A stretch of DNA of 46,855 bases, from NCBI GenBank assembly GCA_009903825.1, contig WYEN01000078.1, forward strand, positions 1-46,855, read 5' to 3'. This DNA comes from Desulfurococcales archaeon (lineage in GTDB: Archaea > Thermoproteota > Thermoprotei_A > Sulfolobales > AG1). Made by a program: the position numbers and the translations under genes. Under the pieces are notes generated by a model, which made no database searches, was not told the origin of the DNA, and saw nothing but the letters and a program-made list of their open reading frames with translations. Shown one piece after another: positions 9,221 through 17,037 of this stretch; the stretch's first letter is position 1, and every line of letters starts with the position of its first letter.

Positions 9221-9340
9221 AATCCTCTTGAAAGATCTTGAGGATCTCAATCGATCTTGTTGACAAAAGATCTTTGGTTTTGAAATGCTTATCACTAAAT
9301 TTTTTGAGCTTTATGAATATATTATTAACTGGTTCAGAAG

Positions 9341-10291
9341 TTGAGCTCTGGTAGAGATGTGGCTATTAGCATAAGAAATTTCGTCAAGAGATTTGGAGAT
9401 ATAGTTGCTGTCAGAGGTCTTAATCTAGATATTTATGATAGAGAGATCTTCGGTCTCTTAGGCCCCAATGGATCTGGGAAATCCACCACTATGTTGACGA
9501 TCGCGACGGTGTATAGACCTACTGAGGGAGATATATATGTATATGGAAAAAGTGTGTCTAGAGAAAGCGATGAAGTCAGAAAATATGTTGGAATAGCTTT
9601 TCAAGAGCCTAAGGCTATGTGGATTGATAAGCCTATTGAGATCTTGACATGGCATGCCAGAGTGATCGGGTATAGCATGAGTGATGCTAGAAGAGTCGTG
9701 AGAGAAGTCATGGAGATGCTAGATCTTTGGGAACAGAGAAATAAAATGTTCTCAGAGCTTAGCGGCGGAACCAGGAAAAAAGTGGAGGTTGCCAAAGTAC
9801 TTATACAGAGACCTAGAGTAGCCATATTTGACGAGCCTACTGCACAGCTTGACGTCATAGCGAAACATATTGTGTGGAAAGCTATTAAAGAACTTAGTAG
9901 AGAAGGATCAACAGTGATCGTAGCAACAAACGAGATGTATGAGGCCGAGGCTTTATCAGAGAGAATAGGGATAATATATAAAGGTGAGTTAAAAGGTCTT
10001 GGCACTCCAGCAGAGCTTAAAGATAAGATACCTGGAGGAGATATAATAGAGATCCATATAGAAGGATCTTTAGATCCTTTGACAAAACAGATGCTTGCGG
10101 AAAAATTAGGAGCATATAAAATAGATCATAACAACGGATTGATCAGGATATATGTCGATAAGGGCGAGGAGAAGATTACGCCTGCAATAGAGATGTTGAG
10201 CAATAAAGTTAAGATTAAGATGATCTCTATGAAAGAGCCTTCTCTGGATGATGTGTTCATGTTTTTCACCGGAGCTAGATTAGGTGAATAA
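9341..10291 (+). CDS. ABC exporter ATP-binding protein
   Basis: 316 residues. Walker A is residues 41-49 (GPNGSGKST), the Q-loop Gln is 88, the signature is LSGGT (140-144), and Walker B plus D-loop is 'VAIFDEPTAQLD' (160-171). An H-loop His is not obvious: the switch region reads 'VIVATNEMYEAEAL', with Asn where His is usual. The C-terminal extension is of the DrrA/CcmA type found with ABC-2 permeases. It energises export of an unknown substrate (drug, lipid or polysaccharide) at the inner face of the membrane. The start is TTG with no good SD. The next gene starts 2 nt after the stop, so the three genes form an operon. Confidence 0.92.
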   Translation: MSSGRDVAISIRNFVKRFGDIVAVRGLNLDIYDREIFGLLGPNGSGKSTTMLTIATVYRPTEGDIYVYGKSVSRESDEVRKYVGIAFQEPKAMWIDKPIEILTWHARVIGYSMSDARRVVREVMEMLDLWEQRNKMFSELSGGTRKKVEVAKVLIQRPRVAIFDEPTAQLDVIAKHIVWKAIKELSREGSTVIVATNEMYEAEALSERIGIIYKGELKGLGTPAELKDKIPGGDIIEIHIEGSLDPLTKQMLAEKLGAYKIDHNNGLIRIYVDKGEEKITPAIEMLSNKVKIKMISMKEPSLDDVFMFFTGARLGE

Positions 10292-10293
10292 TT

Positions 10294-11091
10294 TTGAGAG
10301 ATGATCTTCGATTATTATATCTTTTAATAGTCTACGACATCCGTAAGATCATGAGATATAAAGTTTTTATATTAATGAGAGTCGCATGGTTCTCAGTGCA
10401 GGTAGGCTTCTTCGCATATTTAATATCACATATAGTCGGTCAACGTTTTGGTGGTGAGTTGACATATTATCATTTCTATCTTCTCGGGGCATACACATCA
10501 ATACTCTTTACAGTATCTATGTTTAGAGGCTACGAGACTGCTCAAGAATTTGAGGAGGGACTTATAGAATACATGCTTTCTCTACCTATCAAAAGAAAGA
10601 TCCTGGCTATAGGAAGGATCTTGGGAGGAAGCATAGCCTCTTTCATCTTGACGCTTCCTATGATGTTGATCGTATTGTTTCTGCTAGGAGCTTTCGATCT
10701 ATTCTCTATATTATTGGCAATGGCTTCAGCAATGATCTTTTCAATAGGCATAGTAAGTCTCTCAATATCATTAGTTTTTCTAATAAAATCTGGAGATGCT
10801 ACAGATATAACATTTGGGATCTTAGATTCTCTGCTGGTTAGATTAAGCACGGTCTTCTACCCAGCGATCATATTATTATCTTTCATCCCATATTATTATG
10901 TAAGCTCTGTAAATCCGCTTTCATATTTAGCAGATTTCTTGAGATGGATCTTTTATCCACAAGAGCTGAGCAAATATCTTATTAATAATCCTATGAATCT
11001 AGCTTTTTTCATCATAGGTTTCGCAACATCAATGCTTGTTTTAGCAACAATTTTTATCGAAAAAAAGATCGAAGGCGGAGGCTGGAAATAA
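10294..11091 (+). CDS. ABC-2 type permease
   Basis: 265 residues with six hydrophobic segments and an N-terminal cytoplasmic stretch, typical of ABC-2 permeases. It starts at TTG, which is supported by GGTGA at 10283-10287 inside the end of the ATPase gene (6-nt spacing), so translation is coupled. It pairs with the next gene as the two membrane halves of the exporter. The 'EEGLIEYMLSLPIKR' segment matches the coupling-helix region, and an equivalent 'QYLLSLPLSR' occurs in the next protein. Confidence 0.9.
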   Translation: MRDDLRLLYLLIVYDIRKIMRYKVFILMRVAWFSVQVGFFAYLISHIVGQRFGGELTYYHFYLLGAYTSILFTVSMFRGYETAQEFEEGLIEYMLSLPIKRKILAIGRILGGSIASFILTLPMMLIVLFLLGAFDLFSILLAMASAMIFSIGIVSLSISLVFLIKSGDATDITFGILDSLLVRLSTVFYPAIILLSFIPYYYVSSVNPLSYLADFLRWIFYPQELSKYLINNPMNLAFFIIGFATSMLVLATIFIEKKIEGGGWK

Positions 11092-11092
11092 A

Positions 11093-11872
11093 ATGATAAA
11101 TATAAGAAACATATCAATAATCATATCAAGAGATCTTCAGAGATTTTGGAAATATAGATGGTGGCTTGCAGGACTCATAACTATGAATCTAGCAGATCTT
11201 TTTATATTTGCCTTATTATTTAATAACATGGTTAGAAGAGATCTTATACCAAATTATTTTCTTTTCATAGCCACAGGAATAGCGGCAATAGCTTCATTTG
11301 CCTCAGCTTTTTCTATAGGAAGAGAGGTAGGGGTCGAGATCAGAAGAAACTATACTCAATATCTGCTTTCTCTACCACTATCAAGAATAGAGCTCGCCTT
11401 TGGCAGAATCCTCTCTGGAACTGTGAGAGGACTTATATATCAGACGCCTTTTATAATACTATTGTTTATATTGATTGATCTTCCTTCTCCTCTCCAAATA
11501 ATCTACATATTGATCGCTTCGACATTATTATCAACAACTATGTCAAGCATCTCAATAGCAATCTCCACAGCTACTAGAAATTTTGATATGCAAGCTACTT
11601 TGAGAAGTTTCACATATTTCATTTTATTTTTTATATCAAACGTCTTTTACCCAGATGCATTGATTAGACAGAGATTCCCGGGAGTTCTATATAACATAGC
11701 ATATTATAATCCTGTGTCTCTCACAGTATCTCTCTTCAGAATAATATTTAAAATATATGCTACCCCGCCTTCTGGATACTCTGAGCTTCATATAATAATG
11801 TATTTAGCGATCTGGGCTTTAATAAGTATGTTCATGGGTGGATATCTTTATATAAGAAACTTAGAGAAATAA
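11093..11872 (+). CDS. ABC-2 type permease
   Basis: 259 residues with six membrane segments, weakly similar to the preceding permease. Both have the 'xYxLSLPxxR' coupling region and an 'FYP' motif after the fourth helix. It starts 1 nt after the upstream stop, with GGAGG inside the preceding gene. Together with that permease and the ATPase it forms a heterodimeric exporter. The gene is convergent with thermosome beta, 28 bp apart. Confidence 0.9.
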   Translation: MINIRNISIIISRDLQRFWKYRWWLAGLITMNLADLFIFALLFNNMVRRDLIPNYFLFIATGIAAIASFASAFSIGREVGVEIRRNYTQYLLSLPLSRIELAFGRILSGTVRGLIYQTPFIILLFILIDLPSPLQIIYILIASTLLSTTMSSISIAISTATRNFDMQATLRSFTYFILFFISNVFYPDALIRQRFPGVLYNIAYYNPVSLTVSLFRIIFKIYATPPSGYSELHIIMYLAIWALISMFMGGYLYIRNLEK

Positions 11873-11900
11873 TTGAAGAATATAAAAAATGACTAAGATC

Positions 11901-13568
11901 TTAGTCTTTTTCTTTCTCCTCTTCTTCTTTCTCTTTCTTCTCTTCTTTCTTCTTCTCTTCAGTCTTGCTCCTTGCGGCAGCGATCATATCATCTATTCTA
12001 AGTATCAATGTCGCAGCCTCAGTCCCGGCCTTAATAGCGTTAGCTTTCACTAGGACAGGCTCTATAACTTTAAGACTCTTCATATCACTTAAAGTTGCTC
12101 TAAGAACATCTACGCCAAGCCATCTCTGACCTTCTCTATGGCCCGCTCTAAGTTTCATAACATTTTCAACAGGATCCATGCCTGCGTTCTCTAGCAATGT
12201 GACTACTAATCCTTCTAAAGCCTTTGCGAAAGCTTCGACAGCCAGAGCCTCTTTACCTCCTATCTTAGGAGCATATTCTCTTAGATACATGGCAACCTCG
12301 ATCTCTGCAGCTCCTCCTCCATATACTACTCTATTGTCTCTTAACACATCAGCTACTGCACTCATCGAGTCTCTTAATGTTCTCTCAGCCTCATCTACCA
12401 GTCTCTCGAGACCTCCTCTAACAAGTATTGACACGCTCCTAGGATTCTTCGTGCCTTCTATAAACACCATCTTATCTTCCCCGACTTTTCTTTCTTCGAC
12501 AAGTTCTGCATATCCAAGATCTTTCTCCGAAAGATCGTCTATATTACTCACTATTCTTCCTCCTGTTGCTCTCTCAAGTTTCTCCATATCACTTCTTTTA
12601 ACTCTTCTAACAGCAAGAATACCTTTCTTAGCTAAGAAATGCTGTGCAACATCATCAATACCTTTCTGACAAACAACAACATTAGCACCAACAGAAGCAA
12701 TCTTATCTACATATTTAGATAATATGTTTTCTTCCTCCTCAAGGAACTTTCTCATATAAGTAGGATCACTTATTCTGATCTCTGCATCTATCTCTGGTTT
12801 CTCAATTTCTAGAGGAGCATCTAACAAAGCTATTCTAGCTCCAACAACTCTTCTAGGCATTGCAGGATGAACAACCTCTTTATCTAATATGACGCCTTTA
12901 ACTAATTTCGTGTCTAATAAAGATCCTCCATGTTTCTTCACAACTTGTATATTATCAAGATCAACATACCATCTTCCGTCACGATTCTCAGCAACAGTTG
13001 TCACAGCCTCAACAGATATCTCAGCTATATGATCTCTGGCGCCATGAACTGCCTTGCTGGTTAATGCTGTCTTCGCCACTTCTCTAAGAAGCTCTTTATT
13101 AGTTATGTCAATAGGCTCAGCAATTTTATAAAGATAATCTATAGCCAGCTCAAGAGCCTTTTTATAACCAGAGACTATAGTCGTGGGATGAATCTCTTTC
13201 AACAAAAGCTCTTCACTTTGTTTCAGAAGCTCTCCAGCAAAGATGACAGCTGTCTTAGTGCCATCGCCAACCTCCTCATCCTGACCCTTGGCTATCTGTA
13301 CAAGCATTTTAGCAGCAGGATGCTGAAGATCCATTTTATCTAATATGGTCGCTCCATCATTTGTTATAGTGATGTCTCCCAGCGAGTCTACAAGCATTTT
13401 ATCCATTCCTCTAGGCCCATAGGTTGTTCTTAACATCTCAGCAACAGCTATCGCAGCCATCATATTGACTCTAAGAGCATCTCTTCCAACAGTTCTACTA
13501 CTACCTTCTTTTAAAATTATCACAGGAATACCTGTAGGCTCAATATATCCAGCTCCTGCAGACGCCAT
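11901..13568 (-). CDS. thsB: Thermosome (group II chaperonin) subunit beta
   Basis: 555 residues. It folds proteins as a subunit of the double-ring, lid-containing cytoplasmic chaperonin. ATP-site motifs are present: 'YGPRGMDKML', 'ITNDGATIL' and 'VGDGTKTAV'. The 'GKGQDEE-GDGTK' type signature and 'LYKEIHPTTIVSGYKKA'-like segment match crenarchaeal beta subunits. The tail is a Lys/Glu-rich run. I set the start at the ATG at 13568 because GGTGA (13574-13578) sits 5 nt before it. A GTG at 13580 would overlap that motif. Two DNA tracts are nearly identical to the alpha gene at 41.5-43.2 kb, and the promoter is shared with it. Confidence 0.95.
   Translation of the reverse strand: MASAGAGYIEPTGIPVIILKEGSSRTVGRDALRVNMMAAIAVAEMLRTTYGPRGMDKMLVDSLGDITITNDGATILDKMDLQHPAAKMLVQIAKGQDEEVGDGTKTAVIFAGELLKQSEELLLKEIHPTTIVSGYKKALELAIDYLYKIAEPIDITNKELLREVAKTALTSKAVHGARDHIAEISVEAVTTVAENRDGRWYVDLDNIQVVKKHGGSLLDTKLVKGVILDKEVVHPAMPRRVVGARIALLDAPLEIEKPEIDAEIRISDPTYMRKFLEEEENILSKYVDKIASVGANVVVCQKGIDDVAQHFLAKKGILAVRRVKRSDMEKLERATGGRIVSNIDDLSEKDLGYAELVEERKVGEDKMVFIEGTKNPRSVSILVRGGLERLVDEAERTLRDSMSAVADVLRDNRVVYGGGAAEIEVAMYLREYAPKIGGKEALAVEAFAKALEGLVVTLLENAGMDPVENVMKLRAGHREGQRWLGVDVLRATLSDMKSLKVIEPVLVKANAIKAGTEAATLILRIDDMIAAARSKTEEKKKEEKKEKEEEEKEKD
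12550..12709 (-). repeat. 160-bp tract shared with thermosome alpha
   Basis: Compared by eye with 42388-42547 on the opposite strand: 159 of 160 positions are identical (the one change is within 'cacaRcat'). It encodes the apical segment '[17 protein letters not shown]' through '[12 protein letters not shown]'. Confidence 0.9.
12805..12887 (-). repeat. 83-bp tract identical to thermosome alpha
   Basis: Identical over all 83 positions to 42210-42292 in the opposite orientation. It encodes '[18 protein letters not shown]' and the residues that follow, up to 'PLE'. Flanking codons differ, which marks a conversion boundary. Confidence 0.9.
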
Positions 13569-13595
13569 ATATCTCACCACAATATTTTAAGTTGA

Positions 13596-13614
13596 GGTTC
13601 TATATAAGCTTTAC
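13596..13614 (-). promoter_or_regulatory. Core promoter of thsB, shared with thsA
   Basis: On the minus strand this reads gtaaagcttatatagaacc, a TATA box with flanking sequence. The thsA promoter at 41468-41486 differs at one position. In both genes exactly 27 nt separate the element from the start codon. The bases between the element and the GGTGA motif are largely different. Confidence 0.75.
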
Positions 13615-13754
13615 GCTGGCGAGAGGCTCATCAGAAGGATCTTTTGTAACGCTAGACTCATTTCTAATTCTGTTATAAAATAAATTCAAAATAACTTTTA
13701 AAGAGACTATAGCTTAAAATCTCTCATAAAATTATTATTAGGAGTGGCCATCTA

Positions 13755-14006
13755 ATGGGCAATGTGAGAACCAGAGGCATTAAAGTGATCGCTAGAAAAC
13801 TCCTGTCTTCATATCCCGACTTATTTAAGCCTGATTTCGAATATAATAAAAAACTAGTTGCACAACTAGTTAATACTCGAAGTAAGAAAGTTAGAAATCA
13901 GATAGCCGGTTATATAACACATCTGATCAGAATCCAAGAAAAGCTAAAAAGATCTTTAGAGACACAGTCTATAGAGACTTCTCAGTCACCCTCAGGTGAG
14001 GCTTAA
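13755..14006 (+). CDS. rps17e: 30S ribosomal protein S17e
   Basis: 83 residues with the S17e signature 'MGNVRTRGIKVIARKLL' and 'FEYNKKLV' plus a basic helix-rich body. It is a component of the archaeal small ribosomal subunit. GGAG upstream of the ATG serves as the SD. It is the first gene of a compact run (S17e, zinc protein, MoaD-like, Cgi121), with 1-nt overlap to the next gene. It is divergent from thsB. Confidence 0.95.
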   Translation: MGNVRTRGIKVIARKLLSSYPDLFKPDFEYNKKLVAQLVNTRSKKVRNQIAGYITHLIRIQEKLKRSLETQSIETSQSPSGEA

Positions 14007-14329
14007 TGAAATATAAGACTTGGAAATGTGGCATATGTGGAGAAACCATAATAGAAGGTCAGAGATTCATATTTTTAAGAGAAATAGGTTTTGCCCATCT
14101 AGAGTGTGTTTTAGAGAGATTGACTGAGAAAAATAGTGTGAATAGAGATCTTCTGTCTCTTATAGATGCTAATGAACTTATAACGTATTCGATTATAAGA
14201 CTTAAAGAGTCAGAGACGTTAGCCGCAGATAAAGACATTAAAGAGAAGATTATTAGCGTAAGAAAATCATTAGAGAAATATTCAGTTGAACTCAGCGATC
14301 TTCTCTTCAAATATATGAACTCAGGATGA
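14006..14329 (+). CDS. Small zinc-binding protein, DUF2175-like
   Basis: 107 residues. The N-terminus has C8-x2-C11 ('CGICGETI') and H31-x2-C34 ('FAHLEC'), a treble-clef or LIM-like zinc site, followed by a helical, charged C-terminal half. It matches my recollection of the crenarchaeal DUF2175 family, whose function is unknown. The ATG overlaps the S17e stop by 1 nt, and GGTGA lies 6 nt upstream, so translation is coupled. The position next to S17e suggests a role linked to the ribosome or RNA, as an inference only. Confidence 0.75.
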   Translation: MKYKTWKCGICGETIIEGQRFIFLREIGFAHLECVLERLTEKNSVNRDLLSLIDANELITYSIIRLKESETLAADKDIKEKIISVRKSLEKYSVELSDLLFKYMNSG

Positions 14330-14333
14330 TCTA

Positions 14334-14624
14334 ATGAATAATTTCATTAAAATAAAAGTCAGATACTTAGGCTCTCTCAGCATAGAGATAACATCTGAAG
14401 AGGAATACACATTTGATCAAGAGATATCTCTGAGAGATCTATTGAAAAAATTGTTGGAGAGACATGAGAAATTAGAGAGAGTGATCAGTTCTAAAGGAGA
14501 TCTGAAGCCTGGCTATATGATGTTTATCAACGAGATAGATTATCAATTAATAGGTCTAGATTATGTTTTTAAAGAATCTTCTGAGATAGTGATAATGCCT
14601 ATAAGCCATGGTGGAGATATATAG
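14334..14624 (+). CDS. MoaD/ThiS/Urm1-like beta-grasp protein
   Basis: 96 residues. The pattern 'IKVRYLGSLSIEI', 'LRDLLKKLL', 'MMFINEIDYQLIGLDYVFKESSEIVIMP' fits a ubiquitin-fold sulfur carrier or protein modifier. Such proteins act in molybdopterin synthesis, tRNA thiolation or SAMP conjugation after activation of a C-terminal GlyGly. Here the tail is 'SHGGDI', so two residues follow the GG and would need trimming for activation. The start has a GGATGA motif. The end overlaps the beginning of the next coding frame. Confidence 0.75.
   Translation: MNNFIKIKVRYLGSLSIEITSEEEYTFDQEISLRDLLKKLLERHEKLERVISSKGDLKPGYMMFINEIDYQLIGLDYVFKESSEIVIMPISHGGDI
14610..14616 (+). promoter_or_regulatory. GGTGGAG motif before the Cgi121 frame
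   Basis: Located inside the end of the MoaD-like gene. It places an initiation site at ATA 14621, which overlaps the MoaD stop (ATATAG). No ATG, GTG or TTG is available in that frame until 14804. Confidence 0.4.
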
Positions 14625-15181
14625 AGAGATTATTCTCCATAATCAAGATCTTATCATATTTAGAAAAAAATTGTGTCATCAGATATTATTTTATTGAAAA
14701 GTGGAGTGAAGATCTATGGAAAATCTTTTCTAAAAAATTCTCTGATACGAAGATATATTATCAAATATTCGATCCATATAAAACTCCTTCTCAGAGAATT
14801 TTAATGTACTCCCTCGCACGTGCATTAAGATCTTTTGAGATGAAACAAAATATATCGAGAAACATCAATATTGAGATTCTTCTGATAATCTCCGGCAGTA
14901 GAGATATTAATAAAGCTGTACAAAACCTAGGACCTCGAGTTGGAGACCCGGCTATGCTGACCATCATAAATTGTGAAAAAACTTTTTTGCACCCAGATCT
15001 AGAGTTTAAAGAGATTAAGCCAGTTGATATAGGCTTGGAGAGGTTATTAGAAAATCTTGAGAATCTAAGTAAAACTCTTAAAATCTCTAATGTTCTCTGC
15101 AATGAAAAGAAGGATCTTGGTGAGAGGATACTTTGTATAGAGAAGAATATTATAAACAAGATCTCTTTATTAAGAGATTAG
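14621..15181 (+). CDS. cgi121: KEOPS complex subunit Cgi121, non-canonical start
   Basis: The segment 'QRILMYSLARALRSFE' and 'EILLIISGSRDINKAVQNLG' is diagnostic of Cgi121/TPRKB. This KEOPS subunit binds tRNA ends and stimulates Bud32 in t6A37 tRNA modification. The first ATG in frame (14804) falls inside the conserved core. Coding sequence extends upstream ('IYYQIFDPYKTP' aligns with the family's 'QLFDA' strand). The frame is open back to 14585 but holds no ATG, GTG or TTG. The best-placed initiator is ATA at 14621, 6 nt after GGTGG and overlapping the MoaD stop, giving about 186 residues, normal for the family. A sequencing error or a -1 frameshift from the MoaD gene remain alternatives. 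Confidence 0.8.
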   Translation: MERLFSIIKILSYLEKNCVIRYYFIEKWSEDLWKIFSKKFSDTKIYYQIFDPYKTPSQRILMYSLARALRSFEMKQNISRNINIEILLIISGSRDINKAVQNLGPRVGDPAMLTIINCEKTFLHPDLEFKEIKPVDIGLERLLENLENLSKTLKISNVLCNEKKDLGERILCIEKNIINKISLLRD

Positions 15182-15219
15182 ACAACTTATATTAATAAGG
15201 TCTATATATCACATTAAAT

Positions 15220-15224
15220 GGTGA
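15220..15224 (+). promoter_or_regulatory. GGTGA ribosome-binding motif pointing to an ATT start of mtnP
   Basis: GGTGA is followed by 6 nt and then ATT at 15231 in the mtnP frame. The first canonical start (GTG 15261) is 36 nt downstream of the motif and has no SD of its own. Confidence 0.5.
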
Positions 15225-15230
15225 TTAAAA

Positions 15231-16049
15231 ATTCTTGTCAAACCTCCGACTAAGATAGATGTGGGCGTGATAGGAGGGTCAGGACTTTATGATCCTGGGG
15301 TTCTAAGAGATGTTAAAGAGTTCAAAATTTATACCCCATATGGAGAGCCTAGCGATAGTATAATTGTAGGAGAACTAGGAGGTAAGAAGGTGGGTTTTAT
15401 CCCTAGACATGGAAGAGGTCATAGGATACCTCCTCATAAAGTAAATTATAGAGCAAATATATGGGCATTAAAATTTTTAGGAGCTAAATATATAATTGCT
15501 GTAAGTGCTGTAGGAAGTCTGAGAGAAGAGTATGCTCCTGGACATCTAGTAGTTCCGAATCAGTTTATAGATATGACCAAAGGTTATAGAGCTCACACAT
15601 TTTTCGAGGGGCCAGTTGTTGCTCACGTCTCAGTAGCAGATCCTTTCTGCGAATATCTTCGAGAAGAGCTTATTAAAGGAGGCAGAGAACTTGGTTATAT
15701 AATTCATGATTCAGGAACATATATATGTATTGAAGGGCCGAGATTTAGTACTAGAGCCGAGTCTAGATTATGGAGAGATGTATTTAAAGCTGATATAATA
15801 GGAATGACATTAGTGCCAGAGGTAAATCTCGCCTGCGAAGCTGAGATATGTTATGCAACACTTGCATTAGTAACAGACTATGATGTGTGGGCTGAAAAGC
15901 CTGTCACTGCTGAAGAAGTATCTAAAGTGATGAGTGAAAATGTTTCTAAGGCTAAAAAAATTCTTGAACTAGTGATCCCTAGATTAAGAGATGAACCGCC
16001 ACACGAAAAATGTTCTTGTTGCAGATCTCATGAGACTGCATTGATCTAG
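15231..16049 (+). CDS. mtnP: S-methyl-5'-thioadenosine phosphorylase
   Basis: It phosphorolyses MTA to adenine and 5-methylthioribose-1-phosphate, recycling a by-product of polyamine and SAM metabolism. Motifs: '[11 protein letters not shown]' (phosphate loop), '[18 protein letters not shown]', 'AVGSLRE', '[15 protein letters not shown]', '[12 protein letters not shown]'. The C-terminus has a Cys-Ser-Cys-Cys cluster like the CXC motif of the Sulfolobus enzyme, which stabilises it at high temperature. Starting at GTG 15261 removes the N-terminal residues that precede the first strand in homologues. Starting at ATT 15231 gives 272 residues, close to the usual 270, and is preceded by GGTGA at the normal spacing. 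The function is certain; the start is an inference. Confidence 0.92.
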   Translation: MLVKPPTKIDVGVIGGSGLYDPGVLRDVKEFKIYTPYGEPSDSIIVGELGGKKVGFIPRHGRGHRIPPHKVNYRANIWALKFLGAKYIIAVSAVGSLREEYAPGHLVVPNQFIDMTKGYRAHTFFEGPVVAHVSVADPFCEYLREELIKGGRELGYIIHDSGTYICIEGPRFSTRAESRLWRDVFKADIIGMTLVPEVNLACEAEICYATLALVTDYDVWAEKPVTAEEVSKVMSENVSKAKKILELVIPRLRDEPPHEKCSCCRSHETALI

Positions 16050-16071
16050 AGCCGTTTGATAAGGAAGTAAT

Positions 16072-17037
16072 ATGACAACAAAAGATCTTAGTAAAGATCC
16101 TGTTAAGTCATTGATGATCATAGTATCTGACATGATTAGTAGAACAGATCCTGGCATAAAGATCTTGAGAGAATTTATTTCAAGAGAAAAAGATCTTTAT
16201 ATATTGTACTCAGGCAACGAGTTTACTATAGCCTTATCTTTTTATCTACTTATGAAAAGTCTGATGTTTAGAAAAAAGATCTTTATAGAAGAGATCGAGA
16301 GATTCTCTCTTTTTATGGCGCCATATGATGAAGGTTTTGAGCCTTCTCTAATAATAATATCATCTGAGGAGAATTATAAAAAGATCTTTAGATACATCCC
16401 TTCTCTAGTTTTTACAGGTCACGAGATACTTATGATACGTCCTAAAACTGATCATGAGATTATGTATAAAGAGATGATTACTTCAATAGATATTGAGGAG
16501 AAAGATAATTATGATCTTTATCTCATATATTTACTACTAGGCGCAGGCATTGATTATATAAAAAAAATCTCTAGCTCTCCAAGAGTTGAGAGATTATATA
16601 GAGAGATACATTCTCTCGCAGATTTAATAAAAGATCTATATGAAAAATATGGAGAAACTCTGCATAAAATATCAAATCTTCTTAATCAAGATCTTTATTT
16701 AGACATAATATCGACACCTTCAGCGAAAATTTTCGCTGAGATCATTAGAAAAATTCGAGAGAGAAATAAATTAAAAGCTGATATTTTGGTCCTGGACTAT
16801 TTTGAAGAAAAATTTGTTCGAAAAGATTCGTATACAATTGTAGTGTATACAGAAGTTGAGAAACAGATGATCTCTGAGATAATAGGTAGAAGTGTCTTAT
16901 ATAAAAAAGATAAGCTAATAGATCTTTATTTAAACACAGACCCTTTGATCTCTCCTTTATACTTTGCGTTGTTAGCTAAGTTTTTAGAAAGGATCTGTGC
17001 GAATATTTCTATAAAAGATCATACAAAGCTTTTATGA
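16072..17037 (+). CDS. Unrecognised protein, possibly a degenerate SIS (sugar isomerase) fold
   Basis: 321 residues, soluble. The alternating strands and helices 'DLYILYSGNEFTIALSFYLL', then 'KIFIEEIERFSLF' and 'PSLIIISS', mimic the order of a SIS domain as in GlmS or phosphosugar isomerases. The usual glycine-serine sugar-phosphate loop is weak ('YSGNEF'). A second such half may occupy residues 225-310. I would not assign an activity. It follows mtnP by 22 bp on the same strand and overlaps the tail of the CBS protein on the other strand by 29 bp. Confidence 0.55.
   Translation: MTTKDLSKDPVKSLMIIVSDMISRTDPGIKILREFISREKDLYILYSGNEFTIALSFYLLMKSLMFRKKIFIEEIERFSLFMAPYDEGFEPSLIIISSEENYKKIFRYIPSLVFTGHEILMIRPKTDHEIMYKEMITSIDIEEKDNYDLYLIYLLLGAGIDYIKKISSSPRVERLYREIHSLADLIKDLYEKYGETLHKISNLLNQDLYLDIISTPSAKIFAEIIRKIRERNKLKADILVLDYFEEKFVRKDSYTIVVYTEVEKQMISEIIGRSVLYKKDKLIDLYLNTDPLISPLYFALLAKFLERICANISIKDHTKLL

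Noticed and set aside
12178-12669. 163-codon open frame antisense to thsB, with a similar 168-codon frame antisense to thsA (42428-42934)
   Set aside because: Their resemblance to each other comes from the converted tracts read on the wrong strand. Both lie wholly inside the real chaperonin genes.
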